Shown here one piece after another: positions 1 to 7,915 of a stretch of 40,832 bases of DNA. The translations under genes and the position numbers were made by a program. The notes below the pieces were generated by a model. That model was not told where the DNA came from. It searched no databases and saw only the letters and a program-made list of their open reading frames with translations. Each line of letters starts with the position of its first letter. The stretch's first letter is position 1. Source of the stretch: DATJXG01 sp035500455 (GTDB lineage: Bacteria > Acidobacteriota > Terriglobia > Terriglobales > Acidobacteriaceae); the NCBI GenBank assembly GCA_035500455.1, contig DATJXG010000080.1, positions 1-40,832 of the forward strand. Direction: 5' to 3'.

Positions 1-1707
1 GGAAACGAGTTTGCTTCCTTCATTTTGGGCCAGGTGGACAGCGCCAATTTCTCCATTCCGTTCAAGTACATGCCAAAGATGAGATATGCCTCACCCTGGA
101 TCAACGACGACATCAAGGTTTCGAGAAAGCTGAACGTCACTCTGGGTGTGCGTTTCGATTGGCAATCAGGCTTGTCGGAGGAGTTTAACCGCTTCTCCAC
201 CTTCGATCCCACCGCCCAGAACCCTGACGGCCACCTTGGCGCGACCGTCTTTAACGCCAAGAAGGCAGCCGGCGACAGCAACTGGAATGCCGGGCCGCGC
301 GTCGGCTTCGCCTATGCCCTGAGCAACAAGATGGTAATCCGGGGCGGGTATGGAATCTATTATGCCGGAGTGCAGGCCGACTCCTGGGATCCTTATCCAG
401 TGGACGGTTACCAGACCAACCCGCTGGCGCCCAATACCTCCAACGGACAATTCCCCGCCTTCTATTTCAACGGCAACAGCGCATGCCCGGGCCAGGTTTC
501 AGCCATGGGCGTTCCCTGCGGCTGGCCGGCGGGAACCATTGTCTTCCCGCCTCAGTTAAGGGCGGACGTTGAAAATGGCGGAACCCCGGTGGGTGTGGCT
601 CCTGATACCTACCTCATGCCCCGCTATCAGAACTGGTCGGTCTCCTTCCAGCGGCAGTTGGGGCAGAACATGGCGGTAGATATTGCTTACGTCGGCAACC
701 ACGGAACCCGCTTGATCGATGGCCGTAGCGCTGCCGGCGTATTTGATAACATGAATCCCGGCAGCGTGCTCGCTCTAGGCGCCGGTGTTCTTAACGCTGG
801 ATTCACCAACGGCGTGCCGGACGCGACCGCGGCGGCAGCCGGGCTGACCGCTCCCTACCCAACCTTCACCGGGACGGTGGCTCAATCCTTGAGGTCTTGG
901 CCGCAGTACCAGCAAATCCTCTGGCGCTCGTTCCCGCTCGGCAATAGCCACTACAACGCTCTCCAACTCACCCTGGACCGTCGCATGAGCCACGGTCTGC
1001 AGTTCCGGGTGGCCTACACCTATTCCCGGCTGATGAACAATGGCTCGGAAACGGGGCTGGCCTCCGGTGGGCCACCCGTGCAAAATCCCAGCGACATGAG
1101 CAACCTGTATTCCGTCAGCTCTGACGATGTTCCCCACATCCTGACCTTTGGCTGGGTGTATCAATTGCCCTTCGGCAAGGGAAAGGCGATTGGAGGAAAA
1201 TCGTCAGGCGCGTTGAACAAGATCATCGGCAACTGGCAGGTGTCGACGATCCAGACATATCAGGCGGGACGGCCGCTCTCGATCACGACCCCCAACAATC
1301 TGGGCGGGTTCCTGTTCAACTATGCCAAGTTCCCGGATAAGACCGGGAAGGGCCTCTCCGGGACCTTCAGTAACCCGTATAACGACACCTATCTGAATCA
1401 AAGTGGCTGGTCAGCTCCCGGGGGAAGCGCCGACTCGCTTGCCTTCGGCAACGCTCCCCGCGAGGATGCCAGCGTCCGCGGCTTCAAGTACTTCAACGAA
1501 GACTTCTCGATCTTCAAGGACACCTACTTCGGGGAGCAGAAGTACGTGCGCTTCGAAGCTGACGGCGGGAACATCTTTAACCGCGTTTATTTCTGTAACC
1601 CGGATACGAACTGGCTGCCCAACAACGGCAACGGGAACTTCGGCAAGACCGGCAGCCAGTGTAATATCCCGCGGCGTGTCCAGCTGGCGCTGCAAATCTT
1701 CTTCTAG
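1..1707 (+). CDS. TonB-dependent receptor, Oar-like (5' partial)
   Basis: C-terminal 568 residues of a large outer-membrane beta-barrel receptor; the frame is open from base 1, so the N-terminal carboxypeptidase-regulatory-like and plug domains lie outside the window. What is visible is a chain of amphipathic strands with aromatic girdles (for example the segment around GGYGIYYAG near residue 119, and RYQNWSVSFQRQLG near 208), and a terminal strand ending VQLALQIFF. The final Phe is the usual C-terminal outer-membrane insertion signal. Alternation of short turns and long Asn/Gly/Pro-rich loops is typical of Acidobacteriota Oar/SusC-like receptors. Presumed role is TonB-driven uptake of a sugar polymer or other large substrate; the substrate cannot be read from this fragment. 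It converges with the leftward CRTAC1 gene across a strong hairpin. Confidence 0.88.
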   Translation, partial: GNEFASFILGQVDSANFSIPFKYMPKMRYASPWINDDIKVSRKLNVTLGVRFDWQSGLSEEFNRFSTFDPTAQNPDGHLGATVFNAKKAAGDSNWNAGPRVGFAYALSNKMVIRGGYGIYYAGVQADSWDPYPVDGYQTNPLAPNTSNGQFPAFYFNGNSACPGQVSAMGVPCGWPAGTIVFPPQLRADVENGGTPVGVAPDTYLMPRYQNWSVSFQRQLGQNMAVDIAYVGNHGTRLIDGRSAAGVFDNMNPGSVLALGAGVLNAGFTNGVPDATAAAAGLTAPYPTFTGTVAQSLRSWPQYQQILWRSFPLGNSHYNALQLTLDRRMSHGLQFRVAYTYSRLMNNGSETGLASGGPPVQNPSDMSNLYSVSSDDVPHILTFGWVYQLPFGKGKAIGGKSSGALNKIIGNWQVSTIQTYQAGRPLSITTPNNLGGFLFNYAKFPDKTGKGLSGTFSNPYNDTYLNQSGWSAPGGSADSLAFGNAPREDASVRGFKYFNEDFSIFKDTYFGEQKYVRFEADGGNIFNRVYFCNPDTNWLPNNGNGNFGKTGSQCNIPRRVQLALQIFF

Positions 1708-1731
1708 CCCGAATCGCAGATGAAGGCATTA

Positions 1732-1766
1732 CGATGGATGGTCCGCGTTGCGCGGACCATCCATCG
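1732..1766. terminator. 16-bp perfect hairpin between convergent genes
   Basis: A perfect inverted repeat (left arm 1732-1747, loop TTG, right arm 1751-1766) lies between the stop of the TonB receptor (1707) and the stop of the leftward CRTAC1 gene (1834). Position and symmetry suit a bidirectional transcription terminator. No T-run follows on the plus strand, so it is not a textbook intrinsic terminator and may instead be an mRNA 3'-end stabiliser. Confidence 0.65.
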
Positions 1767-1833
1767 GTCGTGCCATTCTCGGGTAGTGAGTTCACTTACG
1801 GTCGCAGCCAATTCAGGCTGGACTTTGAAGCTG

Positions 1834-3699
1834 CTAACGCTTGCCGAAAACCTCTCGCCGAATGATGCCGTGGCCTTCTTGCGCGGTGACCAGTTGGTTT
1901 GCATCAATCTTCCTGAACGATTCCAGCAAGCCCGAGGGCCAACGAACCTCAACCAAGTCCGCCTCCTTAGCCGCGCCCAAGCCAAAGTGCAGACGAAGGT
2001 CATTCTGCGACATGTAACTTGAGCCGCTCATGACTTCATTGATCTGGGAATGCTGGCCGGTGACCACGCGCACGCGGGCGCCGATGGCGCTGCGATTGGA
2101 CCTGGTGCCGACGCACTTCACCTTCAGCCAGTTGTGCTTCGAGGAGCAATCGTTGCGCAGAAGTGACGGAGGCTCGTTCATGTTGACGATGACCACGTCA
2201 ACGTCTCCATCATTGTCAAAATCGCCAAATGCCGTTCCCCGGCTGCTGTGCAGCTCAGTTACCGGACTGCCCACGCGGGAGCTGATATCGATAAAGCGCC
2301 CGCCGCCGAGGTTCTGGTAAACCAGCTTCTGCTGCTTGAAGGTGACGTGCAGCCGGCGGGTATCGACTTCGGGGAACACGTGGCCGTTCGACATAAAAAT
2401 GTCGGCCCACCCATCGTTATTGAAATCGCAGAGGCCGACTCCCCATCCCAGATACTTCGTGTTTCCGCCCAGCCCGGCGCGAAATACGGCGTCGTCGAAA
2501 GTGCCGTTCCCATTGTTGTGATATAAATTTGCGGTTTGGTCGGAGTAATTCGTCTTGACGATATCCAGCCAGCCGTCGCAGTCGTAATCGCCAACGGCGA
2601 TTCCCATGCCGCCCTGCGGCATCCCGTTCTCGTTCAGAGCGCAGCCGATCTCCCGGCCCACCTCTTCGAATGTCCCATCTCGATTGTTGTGGTAAAAACG
2701 GCTGGGCACGGAATCACAGGCAACGTAAATGTCAGGCCAGCCGTCGTTGTCGAAATCCGCCGCACAAACCCCCAGCCCGTAAGAACCCGCCGGCAGCCAT
2801 TGATCGCTGGCAAAGGTCGGGGCCAGCGGCCCGCGGGGGGCCGACACTCCCGATCGCTCGGACACATCTTCGAAAGTTCCATCGCCGCGATTGTGATACA
2901 GGATGTTCGTCCCGCCGCTCATACCCTGGGGCCCGCACCCGACGGACAGGCCGAAATACCTGCAGAACTTGTTGCTGCCGGCCAAAGGCGTCACCTTAGG
3001 ATCGAAATTCACATAGTTCGCCACAAACAGGTCGAGGTGCCCGTCGCGGTCGTAGTCGAGAAAGCAGCAGCCTGTATTCCACCGCTTCATCGCCCCTTCC
3101 TGCACCAGCCCGGCTTTTTCCGAGACGTCGGTGAATGTTCCATCCCCGTTGTTGTGGTAGAGGACGATTCCGCCCCAGTAGGTCACGACCAGATCGTCGT
3201 ATCCGTCGTTGTCATAATCTCCGACACAACATCCCTGGCCCCACCCCGAGCGGGCCAGCCCGGCTTTCTGAGTTACATCGACAAAGGATCCGTCGCGATT
3301 ATTGTGGAATAGAAAATTGCCGGGTTGATTCTCGGGCTGGATGCCTTCGAGCCTGGTTCCATTGACCATAAAGATGTCCAGCCAGCCATCATTGTCGTAG
3401 TCGAAGAGAGCAACGCCACAGCCGGTTTCCTCCAGGATGTACTGCTTATGGGCAATGTCGCCGAAGACGTTGATGGCATCGCCGAGTCCGGCCTTGGCGG
3501 CGATGTCGGTGAAGGAAAATCCCGCGGGGGTTGCCGAACCGGGAGCTGGTTTCCGAAGCGCGGATGGCCCGGTTGGCTTTTGAAAAGCCTCTGCGGCGAG
3601 CCCCCCCAGGCCCGGGAGCAGCAACGATACGGGCACGGCAAACCCCAGGCGCCAGGTTTGGCGGAGGAAGTCACGCCGCGAAAACTCGCGCGATGCCAT
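1834..3699 (-). CDS. CRTAC1-family protein: Tat-exported FG-GAP/VCBS propeller with ASPIC-UnbV domain
   Basis: 621 residues. The N terminus carries a twin-arginine signal (SRRDFLRQ at residues 7-14, then a hydrophobic stretch ending near AEA), so the protein is exported folded. Residues about 60-530 are a run of FG-GAP/VCBS repeats with the Ca-binding signature DxDxDG/DYDNDGWxD repeated many times, forming an integrin-alpha-like beta propeller. The last about 80 residues (HNWLKVKCVG to RWPSGLLESF) are an ASPIC/UnbV domain. Family members are abundant in Acidobacteriota and Planctomycetota and lack an assigned reaction; binding or scaffolding at the cell surface is inferred. It lies 50 bp after the TPR gene, probably in one operon, a common pairing. 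A second member of the family occurs at 10370. Confidence 0.9.
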   Translation of the reverse strand: MASREFSRRDFLRQTWRLGFAVPVSLLLPGLGGLAAEAFQKPTGPSALRKPAPGSATPAGFSFTDIAAKAGLGDAINVFGDIAHKQYILEETGCGVALFDYDNDGWLDIFMVNGTRLEGIQPENQPGNFLFHNNRDGSFVDVTQKAGLARSGWGQGCCVGDYDNDGYDDLVVTYWGGIVLYHNNGDGTFTDVSEKAGLVQEGAMKRWNTGCCFLDYDRDGHLDLFVANYVNFDPKVTPLAGSNKFCRYFGLSVGCGPQGMSGGTNILYHNRGDGTFEDVSERSGVSAPRGPLAPTFASDQWLPAGSYGLGVCAADFDNDGWPDIYVACDSVPSRFYHNNRDGTFEEVGREIGCALNENGMPQGGMGIAVGDYDCDGWLDIVKTNYSDQTANLYHNNGNGTFDDAVFRAGLGGNTKYLGWGVGLCDFNNDGWADIFMSNGHVFPEVDTRRLHVTFKQQKLVYQNLGGGRFIDISSRVGSPVTELHSSRGTAFGDFDNDGDVDVVIVNMNEPPSLLRNDCSSKHNWLKVKCVGTRSNRSAIGARVRVVTGQHSQINEVMSGSSYMSQNDLRLHFGLGAAKEADLVEVRWPSGLLESFRKIDANQLVTAQEGHGIIRREVFGKR

Positions 3700-3749
3700 A
3701 GAAATTACCCGACCCGCACCCTTCCAGAGGTAATCTTAAAGCTATTCGA

Positions 3750-5348
3750 TCAGTCGGGAAGCACCAGGCGGAGGCGCATATCGCTCTGGGCCCGCCGTTC
3801 GGCTTCAAGCTTGCGCGACTCTGCAAACTGCTCGTCTGAATCGGCGGTCCGTCCGAGACGCAGGAGAGCCATGCCGAGCTGGTGATGAGCCTCCACCGAC
3901 CCGGGATCGAGCGAGACGGCGCGTTCCAGATCCTGCTGGGCCTCGGCATACTGGTGTTGCCGCAATAGAATGCCCCCCAGTTTGACATACGAGGGCGCAT
4001 GCTGAGGATGGGCTTTGAGCAGACCGCGAAACACCGCAACCGCCTGATCGTCCTGGCCAACAGCGTCATAGGTGAGGCCCAAATAATATGGGGCGGCAAC
4101 CTGGTCGGGTTGAGCTTGCAGGCTTTTTTTCAGCGACAACTCGGCTTCCGTGTACTTGCCCATGAGGTAGTACACCGCGCCCATGGCATAGTTCAGGACG
4201 GCGTCCTGGGGATGCTTTTGCAGGAGCCCCGAGAAAAGCGATGCAGCTTTGGTGAGGTTTCCGCGCGCAACATTGGCGGACCCTAGAACATAGACGTAGG
4301 GGTCATGGTCGGGCTTCAGTTCAACTGCTCTGGCCAGCGCCGGCGTCGCGTCATCCAGCAAATTTCGCTCCAGGCAGACTCTGCCGAACTGGAATAGTAC
4401 CTCCGGATTGTCCGGATCATGTTGTTTTGCCGGAATCAGGTATGCCAGAGCCTTTTCGGTGTTACCTTGCCGCTCCGCGATAGCTCCCAGGTTCAGGTCG
4501 CATGCGACACAGTCTGGGTTCAGGGAGAGCGCAGTTTTGAAGGCCTCCTCGGCATGATCGAGAACTTCCAACGTCAGGTAGGCCTGGCCTAGTTTGAAGG
4601 AGAGAGGAGCAGAGGCCTCAGCTGCGATTTTCTCTTCTATGCTGTCGAGAATCTCTTTTGCCTCAGCTGTCATTCTGTATAGAGCCAGCAAATTAGCAAA
4701 TTCTACCGATGCCTCCGCGGACGGCGCGTCCAACTGTCGCCACTTACCAGGCAAAGCTTTGAGTTCTTCGGTCTTGCCAAGCGCGCCGTAGTCGGCCGCC
4801 AGAAGAAGGATGCCCTCCTCGGATGTGGCAAGCTGAGGCACGATGCGGCTCGCCATATTGAGAGACTGGCGGAAATTCCGCTGCGAGGCCTCCAGCTTGG
4901 CCAGGTCAAACCTGGCATTCACGTTGCCCGGGTCGAGTTTTAACACTTCCTGAAAGCTCGCCCTGGCCGGTCCGATCTTACCCTGCAGAAGATAGGCATC
5001 ACCAAGGCTCGTTCGGGCGCCGACCAGATGAGGATTGATCGCGAGAGCCTGAGTCAGAAACTCCGTGCTCTCCTTATATTTGGTTTCCTGCAAGCGAATC
5101 GTCCCCAGCATCGCCAAGGCCAGGGCTCGCGTCGCCGGGTTTTGCAATCCCTGGCGCGCTTCCGCTTCGGCGTTTTCTGTCTGGCCGTGGCTCAACAGGC
5201 GCGCCGCTGCTTCAATGTGATTGACTTGGGCGAATCCGGTGTTCAGCAACGCCACGAAGGCGAGCAAGAGCTTATGGCGAGAGAGTCCCTGACGGAGCCG
5301 GCCGGCGTAGTGCCTGACGGTGCGGAAACGCGGGCCGAACCAGCGCAT
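3750..5348 (-). CDS. Tetratricopeptide repeat protein, exported
   Basis: 532 residues. A basic N terminus followed by a hydrophobic segment (LLLAFVALLNTGFAQ, about residues 28-42) looks like a signal peptide or N-terminal anchor. From about residue 45 to 525 the protein is built of consecutive 34-residue TPR units, recognisable by the pattern of small and bulky residues with the A-x2-P endings (for example QALAINPH, EVLKLDPGN, TALSLNPD, RAVELKPD, ERAVSLDPG), about a dozen or more units. TPR proteins are protein-interaction scaffolds; the partner may be the adjacent CRTAC1 protein 50 bp downstream. The ATG at 5348 is preceded by no Shine-Dalgarno sequence; a good promoter ends only 7 bases upstream, so the message may be leaderless. 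No earlier in-frame start fits downstream of the promoter. Confidence 0.88.
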   Translation of the reverse strand: MRWFGPRFRTVRHYAGRLRQGLSRHKLLLAFVALLNTGFAQVNHIEAAARLLSHGQTENAEAEARQGLQNPATRALALAMLGTIRLQETKYKESTEFLTQALAINPHLVGARTSLGDAYLLQGKIGPARASFQEVLKLDPGNVNARFDLAKLEASQRNFRQSLNMASRIVPQLATSEEGILLLAADYGALGKTEELKALPGKWRQLDAPSAEASVEFANLLALYRMTAEAKEILDSIEEKIAAEASAPLSFKLGQAYLTLEVLDHAEEAFKTALSLNPDCVACDLNLGAIAERQGNTEKALAYLIPAKQHDPDNPEVLFQFGRVCLERNLLDDATPALARAVELKPDHDPYVYVLGSANVARGNLTKAASLFSGLLQKHPQDAVLNYAMGAVYYLMGKYTEAELSLKKSLQAQPDQVAAPYYLGLTYDAVGQDDQAVAVFRGLLKAHPQHAPSYVKLGGILLRQHQYAEAQQDLERAVSLDPGSVEAHHQLGMALLRLGRTADSDEQFAESRKLEAERRAQSDMRLRLVLPD

Positions 5349-5355
5349 GTTCGTT

Positions 5356-5384
5356 CTTATAGCATGCCGGTATTAGCGGAGCAA
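5356..5384 (-). promoter_or_regulatory. Sigma-70-type extended -10 promoter of the TPR-CRTAC1 operon
   Basis: Reading the minus strand: -35 TTGCTC (5384-5379), 17-bp spacer, extended -10 TGC-TATAAG (hexamer 5361-5356). The expected transcription start falls at 5349-5348, on or one base before the A of the ATG of the TPR gene, implying a leaderless transcript. Confidence 0.6.
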
Positions 5385-5573
5385 CGCCTCGCAAACGCTA
5401 ACTTTACGGTCAGAATCCATTGCGGGTCGTCAATCTGTCACCCCAGCCGGAAACTGGCAGCCTCTGAGGTGGACTCCTGTTTGCCATAAGCGGACTTTGG
5501 GCCCGGAATGACTGCTGGCTCGCCCGCCCATCGCAAGCCACCGCCAATGGCCCTTCCAACTCCCGGATCGTTA

Positions 5574-5616
5574 CGTGACCGGCGTCACAGACCAACCTAC
5601 CGATTCGGAGCATATT
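5574..5616 (+). promoter_or_regulatory. CRP/FNR-type site and candidate -10 for the dehydrogenase operon
   Basis: CGTGA-CCGGC-GTCACA: the GTGA-N6-TCAC palindrome (5575-5588) of the CRP/FNR regulator superfamily. A weak -10-like CATATT follows at 5611-5616; if used, transcription starts near 5623 and the palindrome centre (5581.5) sits at -41.5, the class II activator position. The leader would be about 22 nt before the ATG at 5645. The regulator itself is not in the window. Confidence 0.5.
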
Positions 5617-5644
5617 TGCGCTTTAGATCTGAAGCGAACCGCAA

Positions 5645-6205
5645 ATGGAACCAGCCTACAGGCTCAGCCGTCGGAAGTTCTTGCAAGCGGTTTTGGCCGC
5701 CGCAGCGGCCGGCACCGGCGTTGCCTGTACCGGCGCCAGAAGTCCGTGGCGGTTTCTGACTGTGGATGAGGCACGAACCCTGGCCGCAATTTGTGATCAG
5801 ATCGTTCCTCCGGACGAAGACCCCGGGGCAGCCTGGGCAGGTGCAGTGAATTACGTGGACCGCCAGCTCTGCGGACCTCTCCGGCATCTGCGCAGGGTGT
5901 ACCGCCAGGGAATCGCCGCCGTGAACCAAAGCAGCCGGATGCTCTACGGGGCAAACTTCGCGGGCCTGGCGGAGCCGATGCAAGTGGCACTGCTGCGCAT
6001 GATGGAACAGGGGCGAGCGCCGAGCGCGGCGTGGAAGAAGGTCTCTTCGGAAGAATTCTTTGCGCGGCTGGTTGATCAAACTATGCAGAGTTTCTATGGC
6101 GACCCCCGCCACGGCGGCAACCGCGACAGAGCAAGCTGGAGGATGCTCGGTACGCCCTACCCGCCCATTCGCGGACGGCTCCACTACGACGTCAGCCAGC
6201 GGTAG
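5645..6205 (+). CDS. Gluconate 2-dehydrogenase subunit 3-family protein (small subunit, Tat signal)
   Basis: 186 residues. The N terminus has a Tat motif (SRRKFLQAV at residues 9-17) followed by an Ala-rich hydrophobic stretch and ACTG; it probably carries the partner GMC flavoprotein through the Tat pore as a hitch-hiker, as the gamma subunits of membrane-bound gluconate and glucose dehydrogenases do. The body shows the family features: FLTVDEARTLAAICDQIVPPDEDPGA near residues 38-60, and the C-terminal FYGDPRHGGNRDRASWRMLG block. It starts a three-gene operon (42-bp gap to the GMC gene). The shadow frame on the opposite strand has no support. Function as a chaperone or assembly subunit is family knowledge; the dehydrogenase substrate is unknown. 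Confidence 0.88.
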   Translation: MEPAYRLSRRKFLQAVLAAAAAGTGVACTGARSPWRFLTVDEARTLAAICDQIVPPDEDPGAAWAGAVNYVDRQLCGPLRHLRRVYRQGIAAVNQSSRMLYGANFAGLAEPMQVALLRMMEQGRAPSAAWKKVSSEEFFARLVDQTMQSFYGDPRHGGNRDRASWRMLGTPYPPIRGRLHYDVSQR

Positions 6206-6247
6206 GAACACGTCGGTCGTGCAGGTCGATATTTTGAGGTCCAGTTG

Positions 6248-7903
6248 ATGGCACTCAAACACGTCAATGCAGTGGTCGTAGGTGCGGGCGCTGGCGGGGG
6301 CATTGTCGCGAAGGAGCTTGCTGCGGCTGGACTCAGCGTAGTGCTGGTGGAACGGGGTAAATGGTATACCGCCTTCGATTGCCGTAAAGATGACTTGCGC
6401 AATCAGCGCACCCCGGTGTTAGGCAATTCTTTCGGCCCCGACGAGGAGCGCAACCCGCGGGTTTTCGTCGACGAGCAAGGCCGGGAACATCTGCTGAGGC
6501 CGAGTGACGGAGACTACAACAACAATGCCGCCTGTGTGGGGGGCGGCACCGCCAGCTACGGCGCTATGGCTTGGCGCTACATGGAAAAAGATTTCCGCAT
6601 GCGATCGACCTATGGGGCGGTTGTGGGCAGCACGCTGGAAGACTGGCCGATCAGCTATACCGACCTGGAGCCCTATTACGAGAAAGCAGAATGGGAAATC
6701 GGCGTGTCGGGCGACGATTCGAATAACATTTTCCGCTCGCCACGGCATCGCCCGCTCCCCATGCCGCCTCTGTCCCCCAACCGTGAATATGAAATCCTGA
6801 AACCCGCTGCACAGCGCCTCGGACTTCACGCTTTTGACATTCCCATGCTTCGCAATTCGGTTCCCTATAACGGCCGGGCAGCCTGCATGCGGTGCCGCTG
6901 GTGCGTGGGTTTTGCTTGTGAAGTGGACGCGAAGAACGGCACGCAGAATACCGTCATTCCCACGGCTGTGGCGACCGGGAATTGCGAACTGCGGACCGAA
7001 TGCATCGTCAAAGAGATTCTCACCGACTCGCAGGGCCGAGTGAAAGGCGTGGCCTACTTTGATTCCCAGTCACGGCTGCAAGAGCAGACCGCGGATGTAG
7101 TCGTGGTTTCAGGCTCAGCCAACGAGTCTGCGCGGCTGTTGTTGAATTCCAGGAGCCGGCTATTCCCCAACGGACTGGGCAATCGCTACGACTGGGTGGG
7201 AAGAAACCTTCAGGGTCACGCTTACGCGGGCGCCACCGGGCTCTTCGACTCCGAAATTTACGATGACCTGGGGCCGGGCGCCTCAATCGCCATCTGCGAC
7301 TTCAACCACGGCAACACGGGGTTGATCGGCGGAGGCATGCTGGCCAACGAATTTATCCGGCTCCCCTACCAGTTTGTGGGCCGGCGGGGGCCCGGTGTGC
7401 CCAAGTGGGGCCGGGAGCACAAACAGTTCATGCGCAAATGGTATCGGCGCAGCATCGTCGTGATGGGTCCTGTGCAGGAGATGCCGGTTTTTGAGTCGAG
7501 GGTGCAGTCGGACCCGAAGGTGAAGGACTTCTGGGGAATACCGGTAGCTCGGTTTTCTGGACATCGTCATCCCAATGACCTGGTGGTGGCAGAGTTTCTC
7601 GCTTCCAAGGCCGAAGTGTGGCTGAAAGAGGCGGGAGCGATCGCCACCTGGACCTCCTTGCCAGGCGCCGGTCTGAGTGGCGGCCAGCACCAGGCTGGCA
7701 CTTGCCGCATGGGCGACGATCCGAAAACCTCGGTGGTTGACAAGTATTGCCGGGTGCACGATGTGGAGAACCTGTTTGTGGTGGATGGCAGCGTCCACGT
7801 TACCAATGGTGGCTTCAATCCCGCGCTGACCATCATGGCGATCGGATACTACGCCTCCGACCACATGTTGAAACTCTGGAAGGGCACTCATGGCGCGGCT
7901 TAA
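6248..7903 (+). CDS. GMC-family FAD-dependent dehydrogenase, large subunit
   Basis: 551 residues. Starts at ATG 6248 with GAGG seven bases upstream; a TTG immediately before it is less likely. The N terminus holds the Rossmann FAD motif GAGAGGG (residues 11-17) and the ribityl-proximal acidic residue in VLVERGK. The C terminus has the GMC block (NLFVVDGSVHVTNGGFNPALTIMA) with the catalytic region GGQHQAGTCRMG before it. A Cys cluster CxxCxxCxxxxC at residues 213, 216, 219 and 224 resembles the segment that holds a 3Fe-4S cluster in bacterial FAD-glucose and fructose dehydrogenases, so an FAD to Fe-S to haem path is plausible. Lacks its own signal peptide, consistent with hitch-hiker export by the small subunit upstream. 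The oxidised alcohol or sugar is not identifiable. Confidence 0.92.
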   Translation: MALKHVNAVVVGAGAGGGIVAKELAAAGLSVVLVERGKWYTAFDCRKDDLRNQRTPVLGNSFGPDEERNPRVFVDEQGREHLLRPSDGDYNNNAACVGGGTASYGAMAWRYMEKDFRMRSTYGAVVGSTLEDWPISYTDLEPYYEKAEWEIGVSGDDSNNIFRSPRHRPLPMPPLSPNREYEILKPAAQRLGLHAFDIPMLRNSVPYNGRAACMRCRWCVGFACEVDAKNGTQNTVIPTAVATGNCELRTECIVKEILTDSQGRVKGVAYFDSQSRLQEQTADVVVVSGSANESARLLLNSRSRLFPNGLGNRYDWVGRNLQGHAYAGATGLFDSEIYDDLGPGASIAICDFNHGNTGLIGGGMLANEFIRLPYQFVGRRGPGVPKWGREHKQFMRKWYRRSIVVMGPVQEMPVFESRVQSDPKVKDFWGIPVARFSGHRHPNDLVVAEFLASKAEVWLKEAGAIATWTSLPGAGLSGGQHQAGTCRMGDDPKTSVVDKYCRVHDVENLFVVDGSVHVTNGGFNPALTIMAIGYYASDHMLKLWKGTHGAA

Positions 7904-7915
7904 GGTGAACACCCG

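Noticed and set aside
1720..2022. 100-codon plus-strand ORF after the TonB receptor
   Set aside because: Runs through the terminator-like hairpin and the antisense of the CRTAC1 3' end; no domain.
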